A DNA stretch of 64,000 nucleotides from Fremontodendron californicum. Taxonomy: Eukaryota > Streptophyta > Magnoliopsida > Malvales > Malvaceae. Under the pieces are notes generated by a model, which had not been told where the DNA came from, did not search any database, and saw nothing but the letters and a program-made list of their open reading frames with translations. The translations under genes were made by a program, and so were the position numbers. Of the stretch, positions 21,701 to 32,525 are shown piece after piece. The stretch covers positions 3,479,501 through 3,543,500 of the forward strand of contig JAULJL010000033.1 in the NCBI GenBank assembly GCA_030761205.1, written 5' to 3'. Each line of letters begins with the position of its first letter. Within the stretch, counting starts at the first letter, position 1.

Positions 21701-24700
21701 AAATAAATATAAAAAATAAGCAAACTAAAAGTAAGAAAACAAGTAAGTAAGAAGAATTAAATATGAAAAATATGGTTAAGGTTTCATTCTCCACCACTAG
21801 ACATCATTAAGAATCAATTTCAGATCTATCAATATCAACCAACTATCAAAGTTAACAACCGTAGATAACAACAAGCTCTGTTACCCCAATCTTTCCTTAG
21901 TTTGTCGTTAAATAGAACAAGCTCTCTATTTAATCTCTAACCATTAAACAACCTAGAATAAGCTCTCTAAATTCAATTTAATGGCAGCTTTATGATGAGA
22001 AAGATAGGTTGATCTAAGCAACAAACACATAAGCTCGGATTGTTCAACTTAGGTTATGTTCCACTTTGCAATTATTGAAAACTTGACCATAATCATTAAT
22101 CACAAATTGCCACTTATGAATAGGAAATCAAGACAATTACACGGATCAAGACTCCTAAACTAGCAATAGATAATTATCAAGATCTATCTAGTTGTACACC
22201 TAAATAAATCAAGACAACATCATGAACAATTCTTGTAGAAGAACATAAGCAACTTTGATAGAAAATTAATGATAGATAGAATCTGAAAATCAATCACAAA
22301 ACATGTCTAGGGCTTTGAAATCACCCTTAACCAAATAGAAGTTTAGCCTAGCATAGGCATTATAAACATAAAATTAAATAGAATCTAAGAAGAAAATAAA
22401 AGAAAGAAAGAATAAGAAGAAGAATATTAATTATCCAACCTCTTGCTCTTTCTAAAGAAAAAGAAAACTAGAGAAAATAAAGAAGAAGAAAACTTAGAGA
22501 ATTTTATTAAAATGGCTAATATCCTACCAATCTCCAATATCATCCCTTACAATCATCCAAGGCCCTCTATTTATACACATTTTGGAGGGCTAAATGACAA
22601 GAGACAAGCTTTACAAATTTCAAAGGTAGGTATAATAGGTGGGTGCATTTTCTAACAATTTTCGTCATATATGACGATTTTGATCAGCCAACTTGATGGT
22701 CGATTTTGTCAATTTTGGAGGCCTTATCTGATCACATGGTCTTCTAGAAAAATGTTACCCTATCAGTTACTGATCCATAGCCGTTGGAATCAGCTCATTT
22801 GCTGATGTGGATAAGAAGATATGGGCATAATACGAAAACAGGTCAGCACAGACGTCATTGCACATCAGCCAACTTGATGGTCGATTTCGCTAGGGAAAAC
22901 GACTCCGTTTCAAGAAGTGTAAAACATGAAAAAGATAGATATGCCTCTTAGCTTTGCATGGCTACAAATTTCAGCCTTATTGCTTCAGTGAAACTCGAGA
23001 TATAGCTGATATGGCAAAAGGTGTCGGAACTGGAACTGAACTGGATTTGCCCTTAATTCTAGTAATCTGAAATCACTCAAAGAAACTTGTGAAAAACACC
23101 AAAATACATAAAAATATAAAAGATCATAAACACAATTAGACTAAACAATAATAACTCGTATTTGACACAAAACAATAATAAAACATAACTAAAAACTATA
23201 TAATTATACGAGTTATCATATAACCAGCCAATAAAAATAAAACAAAGTTAATATACAAATTAGGCGGTATAACCAGCCAATAAAAATAAATATAAAAAAT
23301 AAGCAAACTAAAAGTAAGAAAACAAGTAAGTAAGAAGAATTAAATATGAAAAATATGGTTAAGGTTTCATTCTCCACCACTAGACATCATTAAGAATCAA
23401 TTTCAGATCTATCAATATCAACCAACTATCAAAGTTAACAACCGTAGATAACAACAAGCTCTGTTACCCCAATCTTTCCTTAGTTTGTCGTTAAATAGAA
23501 CAAGCTCTCTATTTAATCTCTAACCATTAAACAACCTAGAATAAGCTCTCTAAATTCAATTTAATGGCAGCTTTATGATGAGAAAGATAGGTTGATCTAA
23601 GCAACAAACACATAAGCTCGGATTGTTCAACTTAGGTTATGTTCCACTTTGCAATTATTGAAAACTTGACCATAATCATTAATCACAAATTGCCACTTAT
23701 GAATAGGAAATCAAGACAATTACACGGATCAAGACTCCTAAACTAGCAATAGATAATTATCAAGATCTATCTAGTTGTACACCTAAATAAATCAAGACAA
23801 CATCATGAACAATTCTTGTAGAAGAACATAAGCAACTTTGATAGAAAATTAATGATAGATAGAATCTGAAAATCAATCACAAAACATGTCTAGGGCTTTG
23901 AAATCACCCTTAACCAAATAGAAGTTTAGCCTAGCATAGGCATTATAAACATAAAATTAAATAGAATCTAAGAAGAAAATAAAAGAAAGAAAGAATAAGA
24001 AGAAGAATATTAATTATCCAACCTCTTGCTCTTTCTAAAGAAAAAGAAAACTAGAGAAAAGAAAGAAGAAGAAAACTTAGAGAATTTTATTAAAATGGCT
24101 AATATCCTACCAATCTCCAATATCATCCCTTACAATCATCCAATGCCCTCTATTTATACACATTTTGGAGGGCTAAATGACAAGAGACAAGCTTTACAAA
24201 TTTCAAAGGTAGGTATAATAGGTGGGTGCATTTTCTAACAATTTTCGTCATATATGACGATTTTGATCAGCCAACTTGATGGTCGATTTTGTCAATTTTG
24301 GAGGCCTTATCTGATCACATGGTCTTCTAGAAAAATGTTACCCTATCAGTTACTGATCCATAGCCGTTGGAATCAGCTCATTTGCTGATGTGGATAAGAA
24401 GATATGGGCATAATACGAAAACAGGTCAGCACAGACGTCATTGCACATCAGCCAACTTGATGGTCGATTTCGCTAGGGAAAACGACTCCGTTTCAAGAAG
24501 TGTAAAACATGAAAAAGATAGATATGCCTCTTAGCTTTGCATGGCTACAAATTTCAGCCTTATTGCTTCAGTGAAACTCGAGATATAGCTGATATGGCAA
24601 AAGGTATCGGAACTGGAACTGAACTGGATTTGCCCTTAATTCTAGTAATCTGAAATCACTCAAAGAAACTTGTGAAAAACACCAAAATACATAAAAATAT

Positions 24701-27700
24701 AAAAGATCATAAACACAATTAGACTAAACAATAATAACTCGTATTTGACACAAAACAATAATAAAACATAACTAAAAACTATATAATTATACGAGTTATC
24801 ATATAACCAGCCAATAAAAATAAAACAAAGTTAATATACAAATTAGGCGGTATAACCAGCCAATAAAAATAAATATAAAAAATAAGCAAACTAAAAGTAA
24901 GAAAACAAGTAAGTAAGAAGAATTAAATATGAAAAATATGGTTAAGGTTTCATTCTCCACCACTAGACATCATTAAGAATCAATTTCAGATCTATCAATA
25001 TCAACCAACAATCAAAGTTAACAACCGTAGATAACAACAAGCTCTGTTACCCCAATCTTTCCTTAGTTTGTCGTTAAATAGAACAAGCTCTCTATTTAAT
25101 CTCTAACCATTAAACAACCTAGAATAAGCTCTCTAAATTCAATTTAATGGCAGCTTTATGATGAGAAAGATAGGTTGATCTAAGCAACAAACACATAAGC
25201 TCGGATTGTTCAACTTAGGTTATGTTCCACTTTGCAATTATTGAAAACTTGACCATAATCATTAATCACAAATTGCCACTTATGAATAGGAAATCAAGAC
25301 AATTACACGGATCAAGACTCCTAAACTAGCAATAGATAATTATCAAGATCTATCTAGTTGTACACCTAAATAAATCAAGACAACATCATGAACAATTCTT
25401 GTAGAAGAACATAAGCAACTTTGATAGAAAATTAATGATAGATAGAATCTGAAAATCAATCACAAAACATGTCTAGGGCTTTGAAATCACCCTTAACCAA
25501 ATAGAAGTTTAGCCTAGCATAGGCGTTATAAACATAAAATTAAATAGAATCTAAGAAGAAAATAAAAGAAAGAAAGAATAAGAAGAAGAATATTAATTAT
25601 CCAACCTCTTGCTCTTTCTAAAGAAAAAGAAAGAAGAAGAAAACTTAGAGAATTTTATTAAAATGGCTAATATCCTACCAATCTCCAATATCATCCCTTA
25701 CAATCATCCAAGGCCCTCTATTTATACACATTTTGGAGGGCTAAATGACAAGAGACAAGCTTTACAAATTTCAAAGGTAGGTATAATAGGTGGGTGCATT
25801 TTCTAACAATTTTCGTCATATATGACGATTTTAATCAGCCAACTTGATGGTCGATTTTGTCAATTTTGGAGGCCTTATCTGATCACATGGTCTTCTAGAA
25901 AAATGTTACCCTATCAGTTACTGATCCATAGCAGTTGGAATCAGCTCATTTGCTGATGTGGATAAGAAGATATGGGCATAATACGAAAACAGGTCAGCAC
26001 AGACGTCATTGCACATCAGCCAACTTGATGGTCGATTTCGCTAGGGAAAACGACTCCGTTTCAAGAAGTGTAAAACATGAAAAAGATAGATATGCCTCTT
26101 AGCTTTGCATGGCTACAAATTTCAGCCTTATTGCTTCAGTGAAACTCGAGATATAGCTGATATGGAAAAAGGTGTCGGAACTGGAACTGAACTGGATTTG
26201 CCCTTAATTCTAGTAATCTGAAATCACTCAAAGAAACTTGTGAAAAACACCAAAATACATAAAAATATAAAAGATCATAAACACAATTAGACTAAACAAT
26301 AATAACTCGTATTTGACACAAAACAATAATAAAACATAACTAAAAACTATATAATTATACGAGTTATCATATAACCAGCCAATAAAAATAAAACAAAGTT
26401 AATATACAAATTAGGCGGTATAACCAAAAAATAAGCAAACTAAAAGTAAGAAAACAAGTAAGTAAGAAGAATTAAATATGAAAAATATGGTTAAGGTTTC
26501 ATTCTCCACCACTAGACATCATTAAGAATCAATTTCAGATCTATCAATATCAACCAACTATCAAAGTTAACAACCGTAGATAACAACAAGCTCTGTTACC
26601 CCAATCTTTCCTTAGTTTGTCGTTAAATAGAACAAGCTCTCTATTTAATCTCTAACCATTAAACAACCTAGAATAAGCTCTCTAAATTCAATTTAATGGC
26701 AGCTTTATGATGAGAAAGATAGGTTGATCTAAGCAACAAACACATAAGCTCGGATTGTTCAACTTAGGTTATGTTCCACTTTGCAATTATTGAAAACTTG
26801 ACCATAATCATTAATCACAAATTGCCACTTATGAATAGGAAATCAAGACAATTACACGGATCAAGACTCCTAAACTAGCAATAGATAATTATCAAGATCT
26901 ATCTAGTTGTACACCTAAATAAATCAAGACAACATCATGAACAATTCTTGTAGAAGAACATAAGCAACTTTGATAGAAAATTAATGATAGATAGAATCTG
27001 AAAATCAATCACAAAACATGTCTAGGGCTTTGAAATCACCCTTAACCAAATAGAAGTTTAGCCCAGCATAGGCATTATAAACATAAAATTAAATAGAATC
27101 TAAGAAGAAAATAAAAGAAAGAAAGAATAAGAAGAAGAATATTAATTATCCAACCTCTTGCTCTTTCTAAAGAAAAAGAAAACTAGAGAAAAGAAAGAAG
27201 AAGAAAACTTAGAGAATTTTATTAAAATGGCTAATATCCTACCAATCTCCAATATCATCCCTTACAATCATCCAAGGCCCTCTATTTATACACATTTTGG
27301 AGGGCTAAATGACAAGAGACAAGCTTTACAAATTTCAAAGGTAGGTATAATAGGTGGGTGCATTTTCTAACAATTTTCGTCATATATGACGATTTTGATC
27401 AGCCAACTTGATGGTCGATTTTGTCAATTTTGGAGGCCTTATCTGATCACATGGGCTTCTAGAAAAATGTTACCCTATCAGTTACTGATCCATAGCCGTT
27501 GGAATCAGCTCATTTGCTGATGTGGATAAGAAGATATGGGCATAATACGAAAACAGGTCAGCACAGACGTCATTGCACATCAGCCAACTTGATGGTCGAT
27601 TTCGCTAGGGAAAACGATTCCGTTTCAAGAAGTGTAAAACATGAAAAAGATAGATATGCCTCTTAGCTTTGCATGGCTACAAATTTCATCCTTATTGCTT

Positions 27701-27708
27701 CAGTGAAA
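18706..27708 (-). repeat. Tandem array of truncated LTRs (about 1.58-kb monomers, satellite-like)
   Basis: Six head-to-tail units: 18706-20071 (partial), 20072-21635 (1564 bp), 21636-23218 (1583), 23219-24801 (1583), 24802-26369 (1568), 26370-27708 (partial). Every junction is the same: the LTR terminus GAGTTATCA fused to TATAACCAGCC inside a GGCGG subrepeat, so one terminal part of the LTR is missing from each monomer. Units are almost identical. Each includes the LTR TATA box and an antisense open frame of 65-70 codons that simply travels with the monomer. The array holds no retrotransposon internal sequence. Confidence 0.92.
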
Positions 27709-27757
27709 TTTGTAGCCATGCAAAGCTAAGAGGCATATCTATCTTTTTCATGTTTTA
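27661..27757. repeat. Head-to-head inverted LTR junction
   Basis: The minus-strand array runs into a plus-strand LTR. The arms (ending at 27686, starting at 27706) are separated by a 19-nt loop and extend about 1.3 kb on each side. A TGAAA overlap (27704-27708) fits either strand. Confidence 0.88.
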
Positions 27758-29365
27758 CACTTCTTGAAACGGAGTCGTTTTCCCTAGCGAAATCGACCAT
27801 CAAGTTGGCTGATGTGCAATGACGTCTGTGCTGACCTGTTTTCGTATTATGCCCATATCTTCTTATCCACATCAGCAAATGAGCTGATTCCAACGGCTAT
27901 GGATCAGTAACTGATAGGGTAACATTTTTCTAGAAGACCATGTGATCAGATAAGGCCTCCAAAATTGACAAAATCGACCATCAAGTTGGCTGATCAAAAT
28001 CGTCATATATGACGAAAATTGTTAGAAAATGCACCCACCTATTATACCTACCTTTGAAATTTGTAAAGCTTGTCTCTTGTCATTTAGCCCTCCAAAATGT
28101 GTATAAATAGAGGGCCTTGGATGATTGTAAGGGATCATATTGTACATAGGTAGGATATTAGCCATTTTAATAAAATTCTCTAAGTTTTCTTCTTCTTTCT
28201 TTTCTCTAGTTTTCTTTCTTTTCTCTAGTTTTCTTTTTCTTTAGAGAGAGCAAGAGGTTGGATAATTAATATTCTTCCTCTTCTTCTTTCTTTCTTTTAT
28301 TTTCTTCTTAGATTTTCTTTAATTTTATGTTTATGTTTACAATGCCTATGCTAGGCTAAACTTCTATTTGGTTAAGGGTGATTTCAAAGCCCTAGACATG
28401 TTTTGTGATTGATTTTCAGATTCTATCTATCATTAATTTTCTATCAAAGTTGCTTATGTTCTTCTACAAGAATTGTTCATGATGTTGTCTTGATTTATTT
28501 AGGTGTACAACTAGATAGATCTTGATAATTATCTATTGCTAGTTTAGGAGTCTTGATCCGTGTAATTGTCTTGATTTCCTATTCATAAGTGGCAATTTGT
28601 GATTAATGATTATGGTCAAGTTTTCAATAATTGCAAAGTGGAACATAACCTAAGTTGAACAATCCGAGCTTATGTGTTTGTTGCTTAGATCAACCTATCT
28701 TTCTCATCATAAAGCTGCCATTAAATTGAATCTAGAGAGCTTATTCTAGGTTGTTTGATGGTTAGAGATTAAATAGAGAGCTTGTTCTATTTAACGACAA
28801 ACTAAGGAAAGATTGGGATAACAGAGCTTATTGTTATCTACGGTTGTTAACTTTGATAGTTGGTTGATATTGATAGATCTGAAATTGATTCTTAATGATG
28901 TCTAGTGGTGGAGAATGAAACCTTAACCATATTTTTCATATTTGATTCTTCTTACTTACTTGTTTTCTTACTTTTCTAGTTTGCTTATTTTTAAAAGTAT
29001 ATTTACTTTTATTGGCTGGTTATACCGCCTAATTTGTATATTAACTTTGTTTTATTTTTATTGGCTGGTTATACCGCCTAATTTAGTATATATATTTTTA
29101 TTGGCTGGTTATACCGCCTAATTTAGTGTATATATTTTTATTGGCTGGTTATACCGCCTTGCATCTTATTCTTATTATTTACTTTAGTTTAAATCTGGCT
29201 TCAAAAACCCCTTTTCTTTTATTGTTTTCTTTGAATGTAAGTTATAAACTAATAACTCATAAATTAAAACCCAATCCCTGAGGACTCGACCCTTGCTAAC
29301 TACTATACTTACAATTGATCTTTTTAGTGCAAGGTTAAATAAGATACACTCTTTAGGGTGCATCA
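27709..29365 (+). repeat. 5'-truncated LTR of composite copy 2
   Basis: Lacks about the first 250 bp of the LTR; otherwise collinear with 12207-14113 and ends GGTGCATCA before a normal primer-binding site. Four GGCTGGTTATACCGCC subrepeats. Confidence 0.92.
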
Positions 29366-29371
29366 AATTTT

Positions 29372-29388
29372 TGGCGCCGTTGCCGGGG
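29372..29388 (+). promoter_or_regulatory. Primer-binding site (tRNA-Asp), composite copy 2
   Basis: TGGCGCCGTTGCCGGGG, 6 bp after the LTR end, perfect complement of the tRNA-Asp 3' end. Confidence 0.92.
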
Positions 29389-29500
29389 ATTGCTTTATTT
29401 AGTTTATTAGTTTATTGGTTTATTCTTATTTTCAGTTGTAATTAGTTTTATCTTCTTGTACATACAGGTTTTTCTTTTCAAATTTTTAAAAAAAAAAAAG

Positions 29501-30439
29501 ATGGAATTAAGCAATCTAACACTTGAAGAGTTGGTGGCATACATGAACATGGAGAATCAACAAGCCAATCTCACTTCCTCAGTTCAACAATTGGCCATGG
29601 GAGGATGTCAAGGCCATAAATGGTTCCAAGACCAACCGCATGATCATTACTCAAACACTTACCATGAGGGATGGTGGGATCATACTAATTATGGCTACTC
29701 AAAAAATTTCCAAGAAGTAGATCCTTATGCCAGTTACACTCATCCATCTATCTTCAATCAATCATGGTCTCAAGAATCAGATTTTTTTCAGCCATCACAT
29801 ATGACTCAAAACTCAGGTACTTCTTTAGAAGATCTTGTCTATTCTCTTGTTACTAATACTTTGCAATTTCAACAGGAAACAAGGGCAAGCATCCAGAGTT
29901 TGGAAAAGCAAATGAGCCAATTGGCTAGTAGTATGGTGGGATGGGTAGCACAAAGATCTGAAGAACTCCCTGCCCAAACGATGATTAACCCAAAGGAGAA
30001 TGCTACTATTGTGACCTTCAGGAATGAGGAACAAGATGAGGATGAGACAAAATTAGAGATGGATTCTATTCTTGAGGATAATAAAGCCACAGATCCAAAT
30101 AAGAGTATTTCGACACCGGAGGTAACGTTTAAGATTCCAATTTTTGCTAATGTTTCTTCTCCACCTTTTCCTAGTAGATTCGCAAAGTTCAAGGAGGAGG
30201 AACATGAACAAGACATCCTGGAAACCTTAAACAGTTTATTTGTGGATGCCATTCAACAAGTACCAAAAGATGCACCATTCCTCGATGAGATATGCACCAC
30301 CAAGGATGATGGAATAATACTTGTAATGAAGAATGCATCCACTGTTGTGCAAAGAAAGTTTCCTCTCAAACGCATAAATTTGGGAAATTTCATGTATGAG
30401 CCTGACAAGCCTAAAAAGCCAAGAAGGGGTGTTGGTTAG
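29501..30439 (+). CDS. Gag-tail ORF, composite copy 2
   Basis: 312 aa from the ATG that matches the start in the other copies. An upstream ATG at 29456 would add 15 residues through an A-run whose length varies, so it is not preferred. Gag-tail blocks are as at 14250-15188, with Lys and Phe at two sites near the C-terminus where copy 1 has Glu and Leu. No capsid domain, zinc knuckle or protease. Confidence 0.8.
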   Translation: MELSNLTLEELVAYMNMENQQANLTSSVQQLAMGGCQGHKWFQDQPHDHYSNTYHEGWWDHTNYGYSKNFQEVDPYASYTHPSIFNQSWSQESDFFQPSHMTQNSGTSLEDLVYSLVTNTLQFQQETRASIQSLEKQMSQLASSMVGWVAQRSEELPAQTMINPKENATIVTFRNEEQDEDETKLEMDSILEDNKATDPNKSISTPEVTFKIPIFANVSSPPFPSRFAKFKEEEHEQDILETLNSLFVDAIQQVPKDAPFLDEICTTKDDGIILVMKNASTVVQRKFPLKRINLGNFMYEPDKPKKPRRGVG

Positions 30440-30977
30440 ATTCAAAACACTAACTCAAGTGTTAATTGGGAAGGCAGCCCAATTAAAGATGAAATTGCCA
30501 ACCTTCCATATTCAGATTTGCTTTCTCTTTCTCTTTCTTTTCCTTTTTCTTTTATTATTTTTATTGTTTTTATTTTATTTCTTATGTTTCTTTGTTAATT
30601 GTGTTTACTGCTTTTAAGTTCATTTAGGCTGCATAAGTTTCTTTTGTTTAATAGTTCTTTTCTCTTACATATAATTCTTGCATTGGGGGATAATAGCATT
30701 ACATTAATGACAATGTAAAAATTATGTGTGGGGGGAAGAATTTAGGATTTTATTTAGAGTGTTTTGTTTTTGAGTCTTTTTATGTTGTTTTTCTTTCTGA
30801 TCCTTGTTTTGAAAATAACTAGATGTAAATATAATTTTTTTTTTAACCCCGGTTAAATGGCGGATAACGGTACTCCGTGATTATTTAAATCGGTTCCATC
30901 AGCTACCCACAAAACTGATATTGTATATAAATTTCTCTTCCAATTTCTCTTTCAATTTTTTTCATTTTTTTTTCAGG
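30440..30977 (+). other. Spacer with hairpin/G-run, copy 2
   Basis: Same content as 15189-15726: hairpin 30699-30718 then a G-run, a TATA-like box, and a pyrimidine tract ending in CAG at 30974-30976 just before the next ATG. Confidence 0.55.
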
Positions 30978-31514
30978 ATGGATGATATTCTCACAAGATT
31001 GCAGAAACGATTTCCTCATTTTCCTCGAAATATTTTACTGAAGCTTTACCAAGTTCGACTTGAAAGATTAAGAATGCTTATGCACAAAGGGATTCCTGAC
31101 GACATACGTTGGATAATTGAAGCCAAGGTACGTGAAGATGAATATCTTCCTATTTTGCATTTACCAGGTACAGGTAGAAGCACTTTTGCAAAGAAGCGAC
31201 GAGCAAAGCGCATGAGTTCAAATTGCCACAAATGTGCACGATGGACGTGTAACGGTAAATGTCGTTCTATTGGGATTCCGTCCTCTAATCGAGATGATAA
31301 AATTGAATTCATTAAGGATGGACTGAGTAAGGAGAATTTGGGTAATATCCAACTTTCTCTTGAGACGCATCCTAGTGGAGACGTACAAAGAGAAATTCTT
31401 GATTTATGGCCGCAATTCCAAAGTGAATGGCAACATCTTGGGAATCTGATGTTAAAAGACCCTGTTTGCCAGCTTGTAAGAAAACTGGATGGGAAGCATA
31501 TCCTCGACTCATAG
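30978..31514 (+). CDS. Basic CX2CX4CX3C zinc-finger-like cargo protein, composite copy 2
   Basis: 178 aa, intact, unlike its duplicate at 15727. Basic patch at about 72-78 (KKRRAKR), cysteines at 83, 86, 91 and 95. An ATG further upstream in the same frame (30921) would add 19 residues read through the pyrimidine tract and CAG; the ATG after CAG is preferred because it is shared by all copies. It may bind nucleic acid, inferred from the basic patch plus Cys cluster. The resemblance to plant-virus cysteine-rich proteins is by layout only. Confidence 0.75.
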   Translation: MDDILTRLQKRFPHFPRNILLKLYQVRLERLRMLMHKGIPDDIRWIIEAKVREDEYLPILHLPGTGRSTFAKKRRAKRMSSNCHKCARWTCNGKCRSIGIPSSNRDDKIEFIKDGLSKENLGNIQLSLETHPSGDVQREILDLWPQFQSEWQHLGNLMLKDPVCQLVRKLDGKHILDS

Positions 31515-31877
31515 AAGGCGTTTAAGCCGTTTCTGGACGTAAAACCAGAGGAAGATGTGAGCCACAATCACAACTACAATAAATGACTTCTCAGCTTTTG
31601 GTTTGATTTGCAATAACTTTATTTTGGTTTAATTTACGTGTAGTTCGATTTGTGTAATTATTCTCGTTTTTTTTTATTTGTCTTTTACGGTTGATTTTTT
31701 CTTCTCTTTTTGATTTTCTTCCTGAAATCACGCAAAAATCTTTTGTTAGGTTAACATTTTCTTCTGACAGGTCAGATACACTTTCGGCGACATTATTACT
31801 CTTGTCTGATTCACTACTCAGTCCTCTATATATTACACCATGTACTCATTCTCTTTCAGGCACTCGAAGAAAAAAAA
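31515..31877 (+). promoter_or_regulatory. LOG upstream region, composite copy 2
   Basis: TATA-like TATATATTA and a pyrimidine tract ending in CAG at 31857-31859, 18 bp before the ATG. One A-run here is shorter than in other copies, which breaks the upstream in-frame extension of LOG. Confidence 0.45.
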
Positions 31878-32525
31878 ATGGAAAGTACTTCATCCCAGCG
31901 CATTAAAAAAATTTGTGTCTTTGGAGGTGCTTATCCAGGGAAAAATAACATATTCGCTGATGAAGCCATAAGAGTTGGAGTAATACTTGCCCAACAAAAG
32001 ATCCACTTGATTTATGGAGGCGGTAGTACGGGTTTAATGGGAGCAGTCGCTACAGCAGCACACGTCGGAGGAAGTCCAGTTCTAGGAATCGTGCCAAAAC
32101 TATTCACAAGTTTTTGTGGACCTACCGTGGGTAAGGAAATACAAGTCTGGAGTGTCCCTGAACGGATAACAATCATGTACCATTCTGCCGATGCATTCAT
32201 TGCTTTACCAGGAGGTCTGGGTACATTGGAAGAAATAGCTTGCGTGGCTTCTTGGTCATCTTTGGTCACAAATAAAAAACCCATTGGTTTGCTTAATATT
32301 AATGGTTATTTTAGTAATTTGCTTTCATATTTAGATAATGCTGTGCATAATGGATTCATGTTTTCAGAGGCAAGGAGAACCATAATTTCTGCTACAACCA
32401 TTGAAGATTTACTCAAAAAGCTCCAAGCTTATGAGTGTTTATCTGCTACGGTTGTTTCGCAAACGCTCGGAAAAAGAAAAAGAGATATGGACGAGCAAGG
32501 AGTGGATTGCACTTTGTCTTTGTGA
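31878..32525 (+). CDS. LOG-like: LOG-type phosphoribohydrolase, composite copy 2
   Basis: 215 aa, intact. This copy fixes the start: the longer N-terminal frame seen elsewhere is out of frame here, so MESTSSQRIKK is the true beginning. Signatures YGGGSTGLMG and PGGLGTLEE are intact, with Arg about 96 retained. It carries a Val instead of Ala near residue 63. It lies downstream of an intact zinc-finger gene, and its 3' noncoding tail is complete to the polypurine tract. Confidence 0.93.
   Translation: MESTSSQRIKKICVFGGAYPGKNNIFADEAIRVGVILAQQKIHLIYGGGSTGLMGAVATAAHVGGSPVLGIVPKLFTSFCGPTVGKEIQVWSVPERITIMYHSADAFIALPGGLGTLEEIACVASWSSLVTNKKPIGLLNINGYFSNLLSYLDNAVHNGFMFSEARRTIISATTIEDLLKKLQAYECLSATVVSQTLGKRKRDMDEQGVDCTLSL

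Noticed and set aside
19296..27370. Repeated 65-70-aa open frames (one per array unit; also 9155-9367 and related frames at 38774, 46178, 49005, 59774)
   Set aside because: They run antisense through the LTR promoter/R region and recur only because the LTR is repeated; no motif, and composition follows A-rich DNA.
18706..27708. Treating the array purely as an assembly artefact
   Set aside because: Units carry distinct private variants and indels in an ordered pattern, and the same junction recurs at 8347/8348, so a real array is more likely; long-read confirmation is still the decisive test.
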